NCBI GenBank assembly: GCA_030490835.1
Contig: CM059972.1
Location: 5,734,264 to 5,798,263 of the forward strand
Length of the DNA: 64,000 nt
Direction of reading: 5' to 3'
Source of the DNA: Annona cherimola
Taxonomy: Eukaryota; Streptophyta; Magnoliopsida; Magnoliales; Annonaceae
This document shows, piece after piece, positions 45,620-57,350 of this stretch. A program made the position numbers and the translations under genes. Within the stretch, counting starts at the first letter, position 1; each line of letters opens with the position of its first letter. Under the pieces are notes generated by a model. The model ran no database searches, was not told the DNA's origin, and saw only the letters and a list, made by a program, of their open reading frames with translations.

Positions 45620-46087
45620 TAATATAAAGGCAATTAAATCTTTTTATTTCTTTCTATTAGGCTTTAGATGATCCCAAAATGTTATTTCATATAAGACATA
45701 AATATATTCCTTTTCATGATTTTTTTTTCGTTTCAATACATGGAATTAGCAAAAAAAAATGTCCTTATCTGAGAAAAAGACCATTAATAATAACTAACCA
45801 TAAATTTTTTAAATAAATTATGAGTAATTTATTTCGTCGGATATGTGATCTATATTTAGTCGATAATATTCTAAGAATCCCAGATTATTTCAATCTTTTA
45901 TTTTATTCTAAATAGTCAAATGTTTTCATTTGAGTAATTACTTGTAAATAGTTTAATTTAGATTTTCTAGAATATAATTCAGATAATTAAGACAAGTAGT
46001 ATGATTCTATTATTTTATAATTATTAGATATTATCCACGATAGATTATATGTGTTAAACTTATAGGTCTATATTTAAAAGTGTCCTA
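45620..46087. other. AT-rich, no gene seen
   Basis: No paired ends, RNA gene or protein motif found. Confidence 0.4.
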
Positions 46088-46445
46088 ATACAGTATACTT
46101 GGAGGCACTTAGCTTCTGTGTACTTAGGTACTTTAACTCATTTTTCACTTTTTTTGAAATTTTTTTATATAACTATTAATCTAAGTGTATTTAACATGTG
46201 TATCAAGTTTCATCATTTTTAGATGTTTTTATTTTTGAAAATCAATGACATTTTTAGTTATTTTAAATTACTAAAAATTCCATTGATTTTCAAAAATCAA
46301 AAAATTTAAAAAACTTCAAAAATGGTAAAACTAGATACGCGTATTAAGTACACTTAGATTAATAGTTATGTAAATTTTTTTCAAAAAATTAAAAAATAAT
46401 TTAATGCACCTAGGTGAACCCGAGTGCACTTAGCCTCTTCCTTAC
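46088..46445. mobile_element. Fold-back MITE, TGCACCTAGGTG-armed, core-1 type
   Basis: GGCACTTAGCTTCTGTGTAC with TTAACTCATTTTT at the left pairs with TTAATGCACCTAGGTGAACC and GAGTGCACTTAGCC at the right around the core (TAATCTAAGTGTATTTAACA). A diverged relative of 8579-8976. Confidence 0.7.
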
Positions 46446-46567
46446 TTAAAAATTAAAAATCGGTAAAATAAACATTACTTTTATAATAAACCGTGGATAA
46501 ATTTTTGGAAGAAATTAACAAACATTTTCCCAAGATATTTGTTTTTAGAAATACTAATTTAATTTTA

Positions 46568-47043
46568 GAGATTTTTGCAAATATGTCAACAATGTTAGAC
46601 CAATATTGCATTTGTGTCCTTAAGTTTGCCGACTTTGCAAATATGCCCACAGAGATTGTATAAAATTACAATCATGTCCTTTCTATTATGATGTCGTTAT
46701 ATTTTTATGTAAAATGACGATAATGTCCTTAAGCTAAATTATACACTTTCAATTTTTGAAAATATTATAAGCATTTTTGCAAAAAATCTAAAATAATAAC
46801 ACACACAAAAATATAAAAAATAATAAAATCGCAAAAATAGCTACAATATTTGAAAAAATTGCAAAATTATCACTTGGGTAAAGGGAATTATCTTCATTTT
46901 ACATAAAAATCTAATGATATCCTAATGGATGGGACACGGTTGCAATTTTATGCAAACTTTGTGGGTATATTTGTAAATTCGGCAAACTTAGAGATACAGA
47001 TGCAATATTGGTCAAACTTTGTAGGCATATTTGCAAAAATCCC
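46568..47043. mobile_element. Fold-back MITE, family F
   Basis: GAGATTTTTGCAAATATGTC and AGACCAATATTGCAT at the left are inverted at the right (ATGCAATATTGGTCAAAC, GGCATATTTGCAAAAATCCC). Flanks TTAATTTTA and TAAATTTTT agree at 7 of 9. Confidence 0.75.
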
Positions 47044-47189
47044 TAAATTTTTAATATTATAATGTAAAATAGTTCAAATGGGTTGTAGATTCCAAAATAA
47101 CTTATGCGCAATAAATCAATTGTGGTATATCCCTCTGAGTCTGCAGAAGTTCATTAACAACAAACCGTAAAATTTTAAAAAGACTAATC

Positions 47190-47340
47190 AAAGAGTTGCC
47201 CGGGTAGTAAGGTACTAGCACGGGATCAGAAGGATGCAAGTTCAAAGCTCATGTCCAAGTGGGAGCGTTTCGTCTCCCTTGTCATAATTGGGAGAGAGAT
47301 GATGTAAATATATTAATAAAAAATTATCAAAAAGAAATTA
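47190..47340 (+). mobile_element. SINE-like element
   Basis: GCCCGGGTAGTAAGGTACTA (box A-like), GCAAGTTCAAAGCTC (box B-like), then GTGGGAGCGTTTCGTCTCCC and GATGTAAATATATTAATAAAA. The tail layout resembles the intact SINE at 1725-2010. No target duplication was found. Confidence 0.55.
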
Positions 47341-47474
47341 CAATATTAATTAATAGTTGCTTACCCAATGTATTTATATTAAAAATAGAAGTCATTTTAT
47401 AATCATGTAATATATTCAAAGGTTAAGTGTTCCAAATACTCAACTTGTGTGCACTAACATGCAACTATTATTAG

Positions 47475-48150
47475 GAGTAGGAGGTGTGGTAGGTCAACCT
47501 GTGAGCCACTCCTAATCCAACCCTTTTTGACTTGGTAAAATTAATGTTTGGTTAGAAAATTGACCCGAATTCAAATGTAGAGTTGGAGTGGGTCAATTAT
47601 GTCCTGACTTATCTCGCATATATTAATTTATTAAAAATTATAAGCTTATGTTTAAATCTTATTGTTATTTTCTTTCAAAATTCTCACATTTTTTTATAAT
47701 TAATAATATTAACGATAGAATAATGAATTTATCCGAAAATATATAAGAACTAATAAGAAAAATTTACACATCTATAACTTTTACGTATAATTATATATTA
47801 ACCTATTTTAATAAAGTTATACTATATTATACTATATTATCTTCTCATGTTTTGTTTCAGTAATATTTTTTTAATAATTAGTAAAATATCAAAGCATATA
47901 AAATTTAAATTTAACAAAGATGTATCTTTATGTTTGATAGGTATATAAATTCTTAAAATTATCTTATTCGACCCGTATTTTTTACCCACATTTGATATAT
48001 GTATCTTTATGTTTGATAGGTCTACTTTTTTACCCGTATTTTTTAAATTATTTAAAATGTCACTGATTTTTAAAATATAGGGTCAAGATTAGGCAAATCC
48101 TAACCCGGTACGGCTCGTTTCGGTTCCCATCCATAACTATTACCAGCCAT
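47475..48150. mobile_element. hAT-like element, family B, reverse orientation
   Basis: GGTAGGTCAACCTGTGAGCC at the left and AACCCGGTACGGCTCGTTTC with TTCCCATCC at the right; the middle is the reverse complement of the 32-kb element. Termini are blurred. Confidence 0.5.
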
Positions 48151-49145
48151 ACAAGTATAACCCTCTTCAATTTTTTCTTCAATTTTTTTATTGATTCTGT
48201 GTGAACACGCCTATAGAGATGAGCGTAGCCACATCTAGCATGAGTAAAATGAGAATTTTTTTATATGTTGGTCCCTCTAACTAGGAGTATTTGCTTTTTA
48301 CCCACGACATTAGCATATTTGCTTTTTAATCGCCGTAAGTTTACTTCCTTTGCATTTTACACCTTGTCATTAATGCATGTTAGTAAATGAATGGAAATTT
48401 TACAAGTAGTTGTCGTCTAAAGTTTTAATGACAATATTGCCCTTTTATGAGTTAACTCAATTTGGCTATAACAAAAATTGCATTGTCTATAAGTTTAAAT
48501 TGACCCTTGAACAAGAGTCGTTTTAACTAAGTCATATAAAATTGTCTTGGCTGCACATAAGTCAACTTGACTCAATTAAGTCATGAGGACATTTTGAACT
48601 TTTTACTTACAAATAACAACCGTTAATTAGATTTTTTATGACAAAGTCTAAAATGTAAAGAAAACAAACTTTCTGGGTAAAAAAGCAAATGTGAGAAGCT
48701 TATGAATTAAAAGACAAATATGCATATTATAGGAACAAAATGAAAAAAAAAAACCGGTGAAATGACCATAAAACCCAATGGTTTATTGTCAAACTATCTG
48801 TTTTTGGAAAGAGGGAGACTGTTGGCCTGCTCTGACTTCGACGGATCGGTAGGATTCACGGAATTGGAGAAATATGTAATAGTTATTTAGACGTATGTCA
48901 TTCTTAACCATTTACATTCTAAGTTAATTTGATGCTGATAGCAGCTGACTTGTTATTTCTGATAGCCTTTAATTTCTAGAGCTTCCTCAAAATTTTAATC
49001 CAGAATGTGGAGGCTGCTTTAGTTTCCGGGGATCGTTAGAGCTCTGGCTTATAAAAGATTGGTCAGGGTTTGAGAAATATTATGAAATCAAACCCGATTC
49101 ATCAAATCCACAATGCAAGAACTTCTTTATAGTTGGCTATAAACT
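48145..49145. repeat. Segmental duplication B, first copy
   Basis: GAGATGAGCGTAGCCACATC..., GTTATTTAGACGTATGTCA, TTTGATGCTGATAGCAGCTG and CTTATAAAAGATTGGTCAGG all recur in order at 49925-50665. This copy is interrupted by the element at 48253-48756. The unit's origin is unknown; no protein is visible. Confidence 0.8.
48253..48756. mobile_element. Fold-back MITE with 9-bp TSD and a paralogous empty site
   Basis: Flanks GTAAAATGA (48244-48252) and GTGAAATGA (48757-48765) agree at 8 of 9. The related copy near 49999 reads GAGTAAAATGACAATAAAAC without the insert. The arms pair through GGTCCCTCTAACTAGG...TTTGCTTTT and the far end (GACAAATATGC, AGGAACAAAATG). Confidence 0.8.
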
Positions 49146-49149
49146 TCAT

Positions 49150-49355
49150 CTTTATTTTATTTACCTAAAATGTCATTGATTTTCGAAAATAAAAAATAAA
49201 TATCTAAAATACTTCAAAAATAATAAAAATCGAGCACGTGTTAAATACACTCGTATTAACAGTTTTATAAAAAAAAATTTCAAAAAAATAAAAAATGAGT
49301 TAAATGCGCCTGGGTGCACTAAGGCTAAGTGCACCCGGGTGCATTTAGCCTCAAT
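49150..49355. repeat. Half core-1 element with GCACCCGGGTGCA arm
   Basis: Right half only: GTTAAATACACTCGTATTAA, GAGTTAAATGCGCCTGGG and TGCACCCGGGTGCATTTAGC, as in 8579-8976. Confidence 0.6.
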
Positions 49356-49375
49356 CCTATATTAATTATACATAT

Positions 49376-49777
49376 ATTAACAAGTTTGTTAAATAAAAAA
49401 ATTTAAGTAGGTTTTTGGCATGGGCTGAGTAATAACTTACTTAGCCTAGATCAACAAAATTATAACTATATATACAAGAAGTGATTTTGTTAGCCAGGCT
49501 TTAAAAAGTATTTTGAGGTATTTTTTATAAACATGTTAAACTAGGTGTATTGAATTTATAAATCAAGTTTTACTATTTTTAATTTTTAAGTGTTTATTAT
49601 TTTTAAACATAATGACATTCTCGTAATTACTATGTTTAAAAATAAAAGATACTTAAAAAATATTCAAAAATGGTAAAATTTAATTTATAAGTTAAATACA
49701 CCTAACTCTCCATGTTTATAAAAAAATAAAAAAAATATCTATGTGGGTTCCACGGCCGGCCGCATGGGATCACCCTC
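49376..49777. mobile_element. Core-1 MITE (49478-49777) next to a half copy
   Basis: GAAGTGATTTTGTTAGCC to GGGATCACCCTC, with GTTAAACTAGGTGTATTGAA in the middle and GGCCGGCCGCATGG only at the right, so the arms are mismatched. The preceding 49376-49470 (GGCATGGGCTGAGTAATAAC) is a stray half element of the GCCCGGGCTAAG group. Confidence 0.6.
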
Positions 49778-49924
49778 TTACATAAAATGACTCCGTAATG
49801 TGAGGTTGTACCTGTAAAGGCTACTCCGATTGTAATAATTGAATCATATCTGATACAATTACCCATTAAAAAAAAAAAAAAAAAGGTTGGCCTGTGTGCA
49901 CTGACATGCAACCACAACCGGACG

Positions 49925-50665
49925 CACGAGTATGCCCTCTTGAAGTTTTTACCGTACGAACAGACCTACCGAGATGAGCATAGCCGCAACTAGCATGAGT
50001 AAAATGACAATAAAACCCAATAGTTTATGCCAAACTTTCTGTTTTGAAACAGCAGGACTGTTGGCCTGCCCTTGACCTCGGCGGACCGTTACGGTTCCTG
50101 GTACAACTGTATCCGTATTAGCAACGGGCCATATGTGCCGCTGCTATGTATGTCTTGTCAATTAACGGGGACATTTCTACATGGTTCTAAGGCCATTCCA
50201 AAGTCGCATGATTAATCATTTTGATGCCCACTCAAAAAAATATACGCGTGCACCCAGTAATCACTAATCAGGCCTTGATGTGGTGATTAGCATGGATATT
50301 ACTATGATATTAGAATAATCAACACTTAGAAAGTCGTAGAATTTGAGAAATATGCAACAGTTATTTAGACGTACGTCAGTCTCAACGATCTCCATTCTAG
50401 GTTAATTTGATGCCGATAGCAGCTGACCTTTTTTCTATTAGCCTTTAATTTCTACAACTTCCTCAAAATTATTTAATCCAGAATGTGGAGGCTACTTTAA
50501 TTTGCGGGGGATTGTTAAAGCTCTGACTTGTAAAAGATTGGTCAGGGTTTAACGAACATTATGAGATCAAAGCCAGTCATTAAATCCACAATCCAATTAT
50601 GCACATTCTATGAATCTATTTTGCAAGAACTTCTTTATAATTGGCTGTAAATTTCGCCTCCATTT
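49925..50665. repeat. Segmental duplication B, second copy (empty site)
   Basis: Counterpart of 48145-49145 without the fold-back element, but with about 230 extra bases (roughly 50100-50330). The uninterrupted GAGTAAAATGACAAT near 49999 is the pre-insertion site. Confidence 0.8.
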
Positions 50666-50941
50666 TATTTAACCGGACCACATTGAAGCCAGCTCCGTTA
50701 TACCGAGGGTGATCTTATTAATAAATTTATTATTACATCCCTTATTTTTTATGAAACCTTTTTCCAAATTATATTTAACATATATATTAAATTTACCATA
50801 TTAAATATACAGTTTTATTTTCAAAAACCATTACTTTCGAGGGGCTTAAAATGACTTAAGTACCCCCCCCCCCCCCATGATTATTTTTGAAAATAAAAAT
50901 ATTTACATATATCTAAAAATTATAAAATTTAGTATCTAAGT
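50666..50941. other. AT-rich with a C-run
   Basis: A run of 14-15 C at about 50861-50875 is strikingly out of place and may vary in length between reads. No gene is seen. Confidence 0.6.
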
Positions 50942-51600
50942 TAAAGGACCATGCTTCTATGAAATTCATCTTCTAAGTAACTCTTCCATTTTTAATATAT
51001 TAACACTTCATGAAAAATTTACTTTATCTATTATATTTAAGATATTTATATTATAATGTAAACTCCCTCGTTTACTTAGAATCACTGCATATGGACCTAT
51101 CTATAAATGTGTAAAATCAATATCTTAAAATGGAATGAATTATATAAAATCACTTCTAACCCAGTTACATAGAAGTAAAGCCAAAAGTTAAATACATTTT
51201 ATAAAATAGTTTTAGGAGAAAAATAAAGAAAGTAATAAATAAGGAATGTATTGTGCCAAAGTGACTTACTACAAATGTCAAAATCAATATAATAAAATAT
51301 TTTAATGCTAAATAGCAATTTTAAACTAGCATTTTCAACATCTAGGTCATTTAAAAATATTGTATTATATGGATAAATAATTTTATAAAATATTATTACA
51401 TTACAATACATATGTGAATGGATCTAAGCATTTTTTCTAATTAAATATGAGTACATATTTTTAAGCAAATGTAGCATATACACAAATTTAATTTGGAAGC
51501 AATCTAATCACTTAACTAAACCGATGATTTAAATATAATGAATGAATTAAATTTTATATCAATCATTAATATATTAAAAATGAAGGAGGTTACATGGACT
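50942..51600. repeat. Core-2 fold-back repeats
   Basis: CATGCTTCTATGAAATTCAT opens one copy; CCCAGTTACATAGAAG near 51162 closes it and a second partial copy follows to 51600. Short open frames here are non-coding. Confidence 0.6.
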
Positions 51601-51609
51601 AAAGTGTAT

Positions 51610-51990
51610 TTGTAGGGAAATATCAAAGTGCATTCAAATGCACCCTAATAGAGGTGCATTCTAATCTAAATGGGACTCACTTGACTATGAAATTAACATC
51701 TACTCTATTTATTGTATTTAGAATTATTTATTTTATTAACATACTAGTTTTCATCTAAATCTAACTTGTGTATGGGCCCTATTTTAAAATGCTATAGAAT
51801 TAATATAACAAAATAGTTTGATATAAATATCAATTTTAAAATTTTATTTTCAATATTAAACTGTCAAAGTATGTTTTCATATAGATAAATGATTGTATAA
51901 TGTATTATTGTAATTTAATATATGTGGAGCCCATTTTGCATTAGGGTGCATTCAAATGCATACGAAGGGTTAGTGCAGCTTGCATACTTC
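51610..51990. repeat. Family D repeat with GGTGCATTC arms
   Basis: ATTCAAATGCACCCTAATAG and GGTGCATTCTAATC at the left; TTAGGGTGCATTCAAATGC at the right; the middle matches the 54.5-56 kb units. Confidence 0.65.
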
Positions 51991-52129
51991 CATCCTACCA
52001 ATTCACTTTGTTACTCCTATGTAGTTTGTCCTTTATCTAGATAAAATTTTCAAATCTAATCCGTGCATTGCATTTAACACTATTGTCTTCAATTAGATAC
52101 TAAAAATCATATTAATTGAAATTATATAC

Positions 52130-52527
52130 GATGAGTGGTCTTATTAGCTCGGGCTAAGTAAATGCCCCACTTAGCCCACTTTAAAAAACCTATTTACAAC
52201 AATTTTTTTTTACTTTTTTCTTTGTGCACTTGTTTATCTAAGTGTATTTAACCTATAAACCAAATTTTACCATTTTTGAATATGTTTATCTATTTTTTTG
52301 AGATTTTTAAACATCTATGTGTATATATGTATTTAAAATATCCTTATTTTTAAAAATCTAAAAAAAAATACACTTATCCAAAAATGGTAAAACTTGATTT
52401 ATATATTAAATACACTTAGATAAATAAGTGTATGAAGAAAAAAGTAAAAAAAAGTTATTTTAAATAGGGTTTTTTAGGTGGTCTAAGTGAGGTATTTCCT
52501 TAGCTCGGGCTAACAGGATCATTCATC
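52130..52527. mobile_element. MULE-like fold-back MITE (GCTCGGGCTAAG type)
   Basis: GATGAGTGGTCTTATTAGC to CTAACAGGATCATTCATC, nearly full-length pairing. Flanks ATTATATAC and ATTATGTAT agree at 7 of 9. Confidence 0.8.
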
Positions 52528-52715
52528 ATTATGTATAGGCCACATCTTTTAAAAATGTATATAAATATGTGTAAATTTAAAAAATTATTTAGATCTATGC
52601 ACTGATAGTTATATTCGTGTAGGACGAATATTCTAAATGGTTCATATATTGAATTCGAACCTTATGAGTCTTTATTATAAATAAATTATTTTTAATGAAT
52701 TCAAAATCACTCTTA

Positions 52716-52981
52716 GAGTGTGTTTGGGGAGTGATAAAATTTTTTTAAAAAAATTCATGGAAAATTTTTTAAAATGACAAAAAATGATTTGATATGATGG
52801 GGGTAATGAGAAAGTAAAGAGAATAAAATTAAAATAAATAGTTTAGTCATACAAGTAGTTATATAGAAATGATTGAAAAGTAAGGTAGTTATATAAGAAG
52901 ATGTGAAAAATAATTTAAAAATAAGATAGTTGTAGGAGGAAAGTTTTGGTTGCGAAGTTTTACTACTAACCAAATACACCC
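52716..52981. mobile_element. Tourist-like MITE with TTA TSD
   Basis: GAGTGTGTTTGGGGAGTG to CTAACCAAATACACCC between TTA duplications (52713-52715, 52982-52984); 266 bp, the same length as the 19618 copy. Confidence 0.88.
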
Positions 52982-52984
52982 TTA

Positions 52985-54490
52985 ATTAATTCTTAATTTT
53001 CAAATGATTTAAATTATGGATGAATATAATTTTTGGTATCTAAGTAAAACAAATAGTTGCTAAATATAATGTATGAATTGAATTTAACAAAATCATGAAA
53101 ATAAGGCCCAAATTATATATGGAAATTCTTGTATACAACCAATTACATGGTACAATCCGTTGCTCTTTTATTTTTCAAAATCAAATATTAAATTTAAGCG
53201 ATACATCATCTCTCTCTATAAATATTTATATGACAAAAAAATTCATGTTAATTGGATTTTTATGTAATCCACAACAAGTGTGAAGACATAAGGGGCATTT
53301 ATTATTATATTTTTAAAGATTATTAATTCTAAGAGTTCTTGATTAACTTGATTTTTAATATATAAGATAAATTTCTAATTTTAAACATGATGGAAAATTT
53401 TGATTTTTTTGAAAAAATTTAAGATGGGAATTGTAAAATACAACTGACTGCATTGGAAATAAGCTCATATATATATATGGGCTTCAATTATATGTAACCA
53501 GATTATATAGAAGCAAAATCATGTAACTTCATTAATTTTTAAGTTACTAATGATAGATGTAAAGTCTAATCCATTCATTGTATTTAGCATTATTAATTTA
53601 GCTATAATACTGAGTTTTATCCAAATCAAGTATGTATATAGGTCACATTTGCTCAAAAATATATATAATCATATGTAAATTATAAAAAATACTTAGATCC
53701 ATTCATGAATATATTAGAATGTAATAATACTTTATAGAATCATTTATCTACATAATATTGATATTTTAAATGTTTAGATGTTGAAAAACTATTTTAAAAT
53801 TGTTATTTTAGCATTAAACTATTTTGTTACATTGATTTTACACATTTATGGATGAGACCTATATATAGTGAAAATAAAAGAATTTTCAAGATACTATAGA
53901 TGATGTTAAATACAATGGATAAAGTAAATTTTTCATCAACTATCGAGATTTTAAATATGGAGAGGGTTACATAGAAAAGGGGTTTTATAGAAGCAGACCC
54001 ATGTAACCTCTTCATAATTTAAGATTTTGATCTTTAATGAAAAATTCAATCCATTCATTATATTTAACATTATTTTTTATTTAGGAAACTAAGTTTCATC
54101 TCAACCAAGTATCTTTATGGGCCACATTAATTAAAAAATATATATATTCATGTGTAAATTATGAAAATTGTTTAGATCTATTTACATGTGTATTAGAATA
54201 TAATAATACTTTATAGAATCGTTTATTCATATAGAAATAATATTTTAGAAAGTTTAGATGTTGAAAATACTACTTTAAAATTTATATTTTAGCATTTTTC
54301 ATAATTTACACATTAATATATACATTTTCTAACAAATGTAGTCCATAAAACTTGATCCCTTAGATAAAAAAATGATGTTAAATACAATGAATGAATTAGA
54401 TTTTTCATCAAAAATCAAAATTATAGATTTTAAAGGAATTACATGGGTCCACTTTTATGTAACCGGGTTACATAGAAGCGGAGCCCATAT
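52985..54490. repeat. Run of core-2 repeats
   Basis: 52985-53500 is AT-rich and unassigned. From about 53500, at least two copies follow head to tail: ATATAGAAGCAAAATCATGT... to GAGGGTTACATAG (about 53965), then AAGCAGACCCATGTAACC... to CCGGGTTACATAGAAGCG (about 54481). Confidence 0.6.
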
Positions 54491-54498
54491 ATATATAT

Positions 54499-56085
54499 GA
54501 GAAATTTTCAAGTACAGTGTCACTGCAGTGGCACTGAAATGGGCCCCACACGATGACAAAATCAAAATCTACTCCACCCATTATATTTAAAATAATATAT
54601 TCTATTACCATATCAATTTTCATGTCAATCGAATATGCGTATGGACCGTATCTTAAAATGGTACAAATTCAATGTAATAAAATAGTTTAATATAAATGAC
54701 AACTTTAAAATGGTTTTTTCAACATCTAAATCGCCTTAAGTATGATTTATATATGGATAAATGATTGTATAAAGTTTAATTGCATTTTAATATGTGTAGG
54801 GCCCATTCTTTGGGCAATTGCACCGCTTTTCTGGTGCACTTGCGCTGCACTGAAACCACTCTCATATGTTTGGGTACATCCAGCTTTAGTGCACTTGGGT
54901 GCATTTTACCTAGATTAACAGTTGCATAAAAAAATTTCAAAAAAAAAATTTTTTTAAATGGATTTTTTGCACGCGGGTGCAGTGGCTCGGAAATGGGCCC
55001 CACATGATGATCAAATTATAATTTACTTCACCCGTTGTATCTAGAATAATGTATTCTATTACCATATCAATTCTCATCTCAATCATATATGTGTGTGGAC
55101 CCTATCTGAAAATGGTACAAATTCAACATAATAAAATAGTTTGATGTAAATAATAATTTTAAAATAGTTTTTTAACATATAAATCATTTGCTATAAAATT
55201 ATATATGGATAAATGAGTGTATAAAGTTTCATTGCATTTTAATATGTGTGGGGCCCAAAGATGGGCAAATGTGTGTATATATAGAGAGAGAGAAAAAAAA
55301 AATTCAAGTGAAGTTTCACTACGCCATAATTACGGTGCAGTTATCTCAAAATGGGCCCCATATGATAATAAAATTATAATTTACTTCACCAATTGTATTT
55401 AGAATTATGTATTCTATTATCATACCAAATTTCATCCCAATTGGATATATGTATGGACTCCATTTGAAAATGGTATAAATTCAACATAATAAAATAATTT
55501 AATATAAATAACAACTTTAAAGTTATTTTTCAACATGTAAATCATTTGCCATAAAATTTATATATGAATAAATGATTGTATAAAGTATCAATATATTTAA
55601 GTACATATGGAGCCAATTTTGGGTCAAATGCACCGTTAATTATGGTGCAGCTTCGTTGCACAGGAAATATTCTTATATATATGTATATATATATATAGAG
55701 AGAGAGAGAGAGGAGAATTCAGGTACAACGCCACTGCACTATAATTATGGAGTGGTGGTGTAAAAATGGCTCTCACACGATCATAAAATTATAATCTACT
55801 CCATTCACTATATTTATAATAATGTATTATATTATCATATCAATTTTTATCCCAATTGGATATGTATATGGATCAAATCTAAAAATGGTACAAATTCAAC
55901 ATAAGAAAATAATTTTATATAAATAATAACTTTAAAGTGGTTTTTTAATATCGAAGCCATTTATTATAAAATTTATATATAGATAAATGATTGTATAAAG
56001 TTTCATTGCATTCTAATATGTACGGAGCCCATTTTTGGGCAAATGCTTCATCAGAATAGCTCTTATATATATATGAACACTTCTT
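54499..56085. repeat. Cluster of four diverged family D units
   Basis: Units open with AAATGGGCCCCAC-like ends at about 54536, 54990, 55351 and 55762 and close with GGAGCCCATTT or GGGCCCA followed by GGCAAATGCACC. Between them are TATATA/GAGAGAG runs (about 55275-55292, 55676-55712). Ends such as CAACGCCACTGCACTATAAT pair with GTGCAGCTTCGTTGC. Confidence 0.7.
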
Positions 56086-56560
56086 TAATACAACTATTTA
56101 TATGCAATTAGTTTTATTTTTATTTTTTGATATTTTCTTTTAAATCCAAGTCATTTATCATATTCTCTTCCATTTTATATTTGTATGACATGAAAAATTA
56201 TATTATTTAGATTGTATATGCTCCACAACAACTATAAGGATATGAGATTATTTATAATTACGTTTTTAAGATTATTGATTACAAAAAATTTTCGATTCAC
56301 TTGATTTCTTGTATATAGACTAAATAAATAGTTTTAAACACAATACAACGAATGAATGTTAAAAAATCAAAAAAATCAAGTGGATATTACTTAAACTAAT
56401 TATATTGGATCATATAGTGTTATATATATACATATATAATCAATCCAAAATGGCCAGAATCCCTCGGTGCAAATTCATGACTTGCACATAAAAGCAACAA
56501 TTACACGTAATATATTTCCTTACATCATCAAAGAAACTTCTAAAAGCTGCAATTACTGGG
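56086..56560. other. AT-rich, no gene seen
   Basis: The stretch AAATCCAAGTCATTTATCAT near 56134 resembles a region at 42297. No element ends are clear. Confidence 0.35.
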
Positions 56561-56569
56561 TAATTAGCT

Positions 56570-56880
56570 ACTATATTTGCATAATTTAACCATAATTGCA
56601 ATTGCACTTTTGCAACTATACCTTACACAGTTTGACTATAGTTTCAAATATATGTATACTATTATCATATGATTACTACCATCATGACGTAAATATATTT
56701 GCAAAGCTAAGTATACCTATTTAATTTCTAAGATTTCAAATATATTCATGTAGTTTATATATACTTGCAAATATGCTCACGTCGTGGCAGTGCAATAATT
56801 ACACCATAACAACGTGAGTATATTTTTAATTATAGTCAAATTATGCAAATCTAGACTTGAGTAAAGAGTAATTTTAAGAG
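56570..56880. mobile_element. Fold-back MITE, family F, diverged
   Basis: ACTATATTTGCATAATTTAA and ACCATAATTGCAATTGC at the left; CTCACGTCGTGGCAGTGCAA and ATTATAGTCAAATTATGC at the right. Confidence 0.5.
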
Positions 56881-57194
56881 CCATGTTTTCCCTTTAAATT
56901 GAAATCAATATTTTCCTTAGGCTTGTATTGTTTTCAGTTTCATATTATTATGACCTAGTTAGTACCAGCACTTAGCACACATGTCACTGGTCATGGATGG
57001 AGTCCTATGTAGGAGCTTTATCTTCCATAAATGAGAGCTATTCTTTCTTAGATGGGGAGCTTTCAATTTTCTCCTTTATTAATAGTAAGAAAACTCATAG
57101 GAATATTTGGGTTGAATTTGTAAGATGAAATGAAAAAAAAAAGTATAATTCTCACATTTGATTCGTAATATGAATTGAGATAGGACGTAATATT

Positions 57195-57350
57195 GTAAGG
57201 TCAGTGCAAGCATTATGAAGTACAGGCATAGTGCCAACAAGGGTTCAAATCCTGCCAAGTGCAAGCATTTGCTTCCCCGGTAATAGGGGTATTATAGTTG
57301 TCTCCCCTAAGAGCGGAAGGATTTACAACATGTCTCTCCATGATGAAGAT
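57195..57350 (+). mobile_element. SINE-like element
   Basis: GGGTTCAAATCCTGCC is a good box B near 57241, preceded by GTGCAAGCATTATGAAGT and followed by TTGCTTCCCCGGTAATAGGG and TTGTCTCCCC, the body order seen in the other SINEs. No tail or duplication was found. Confidence 0.45.
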
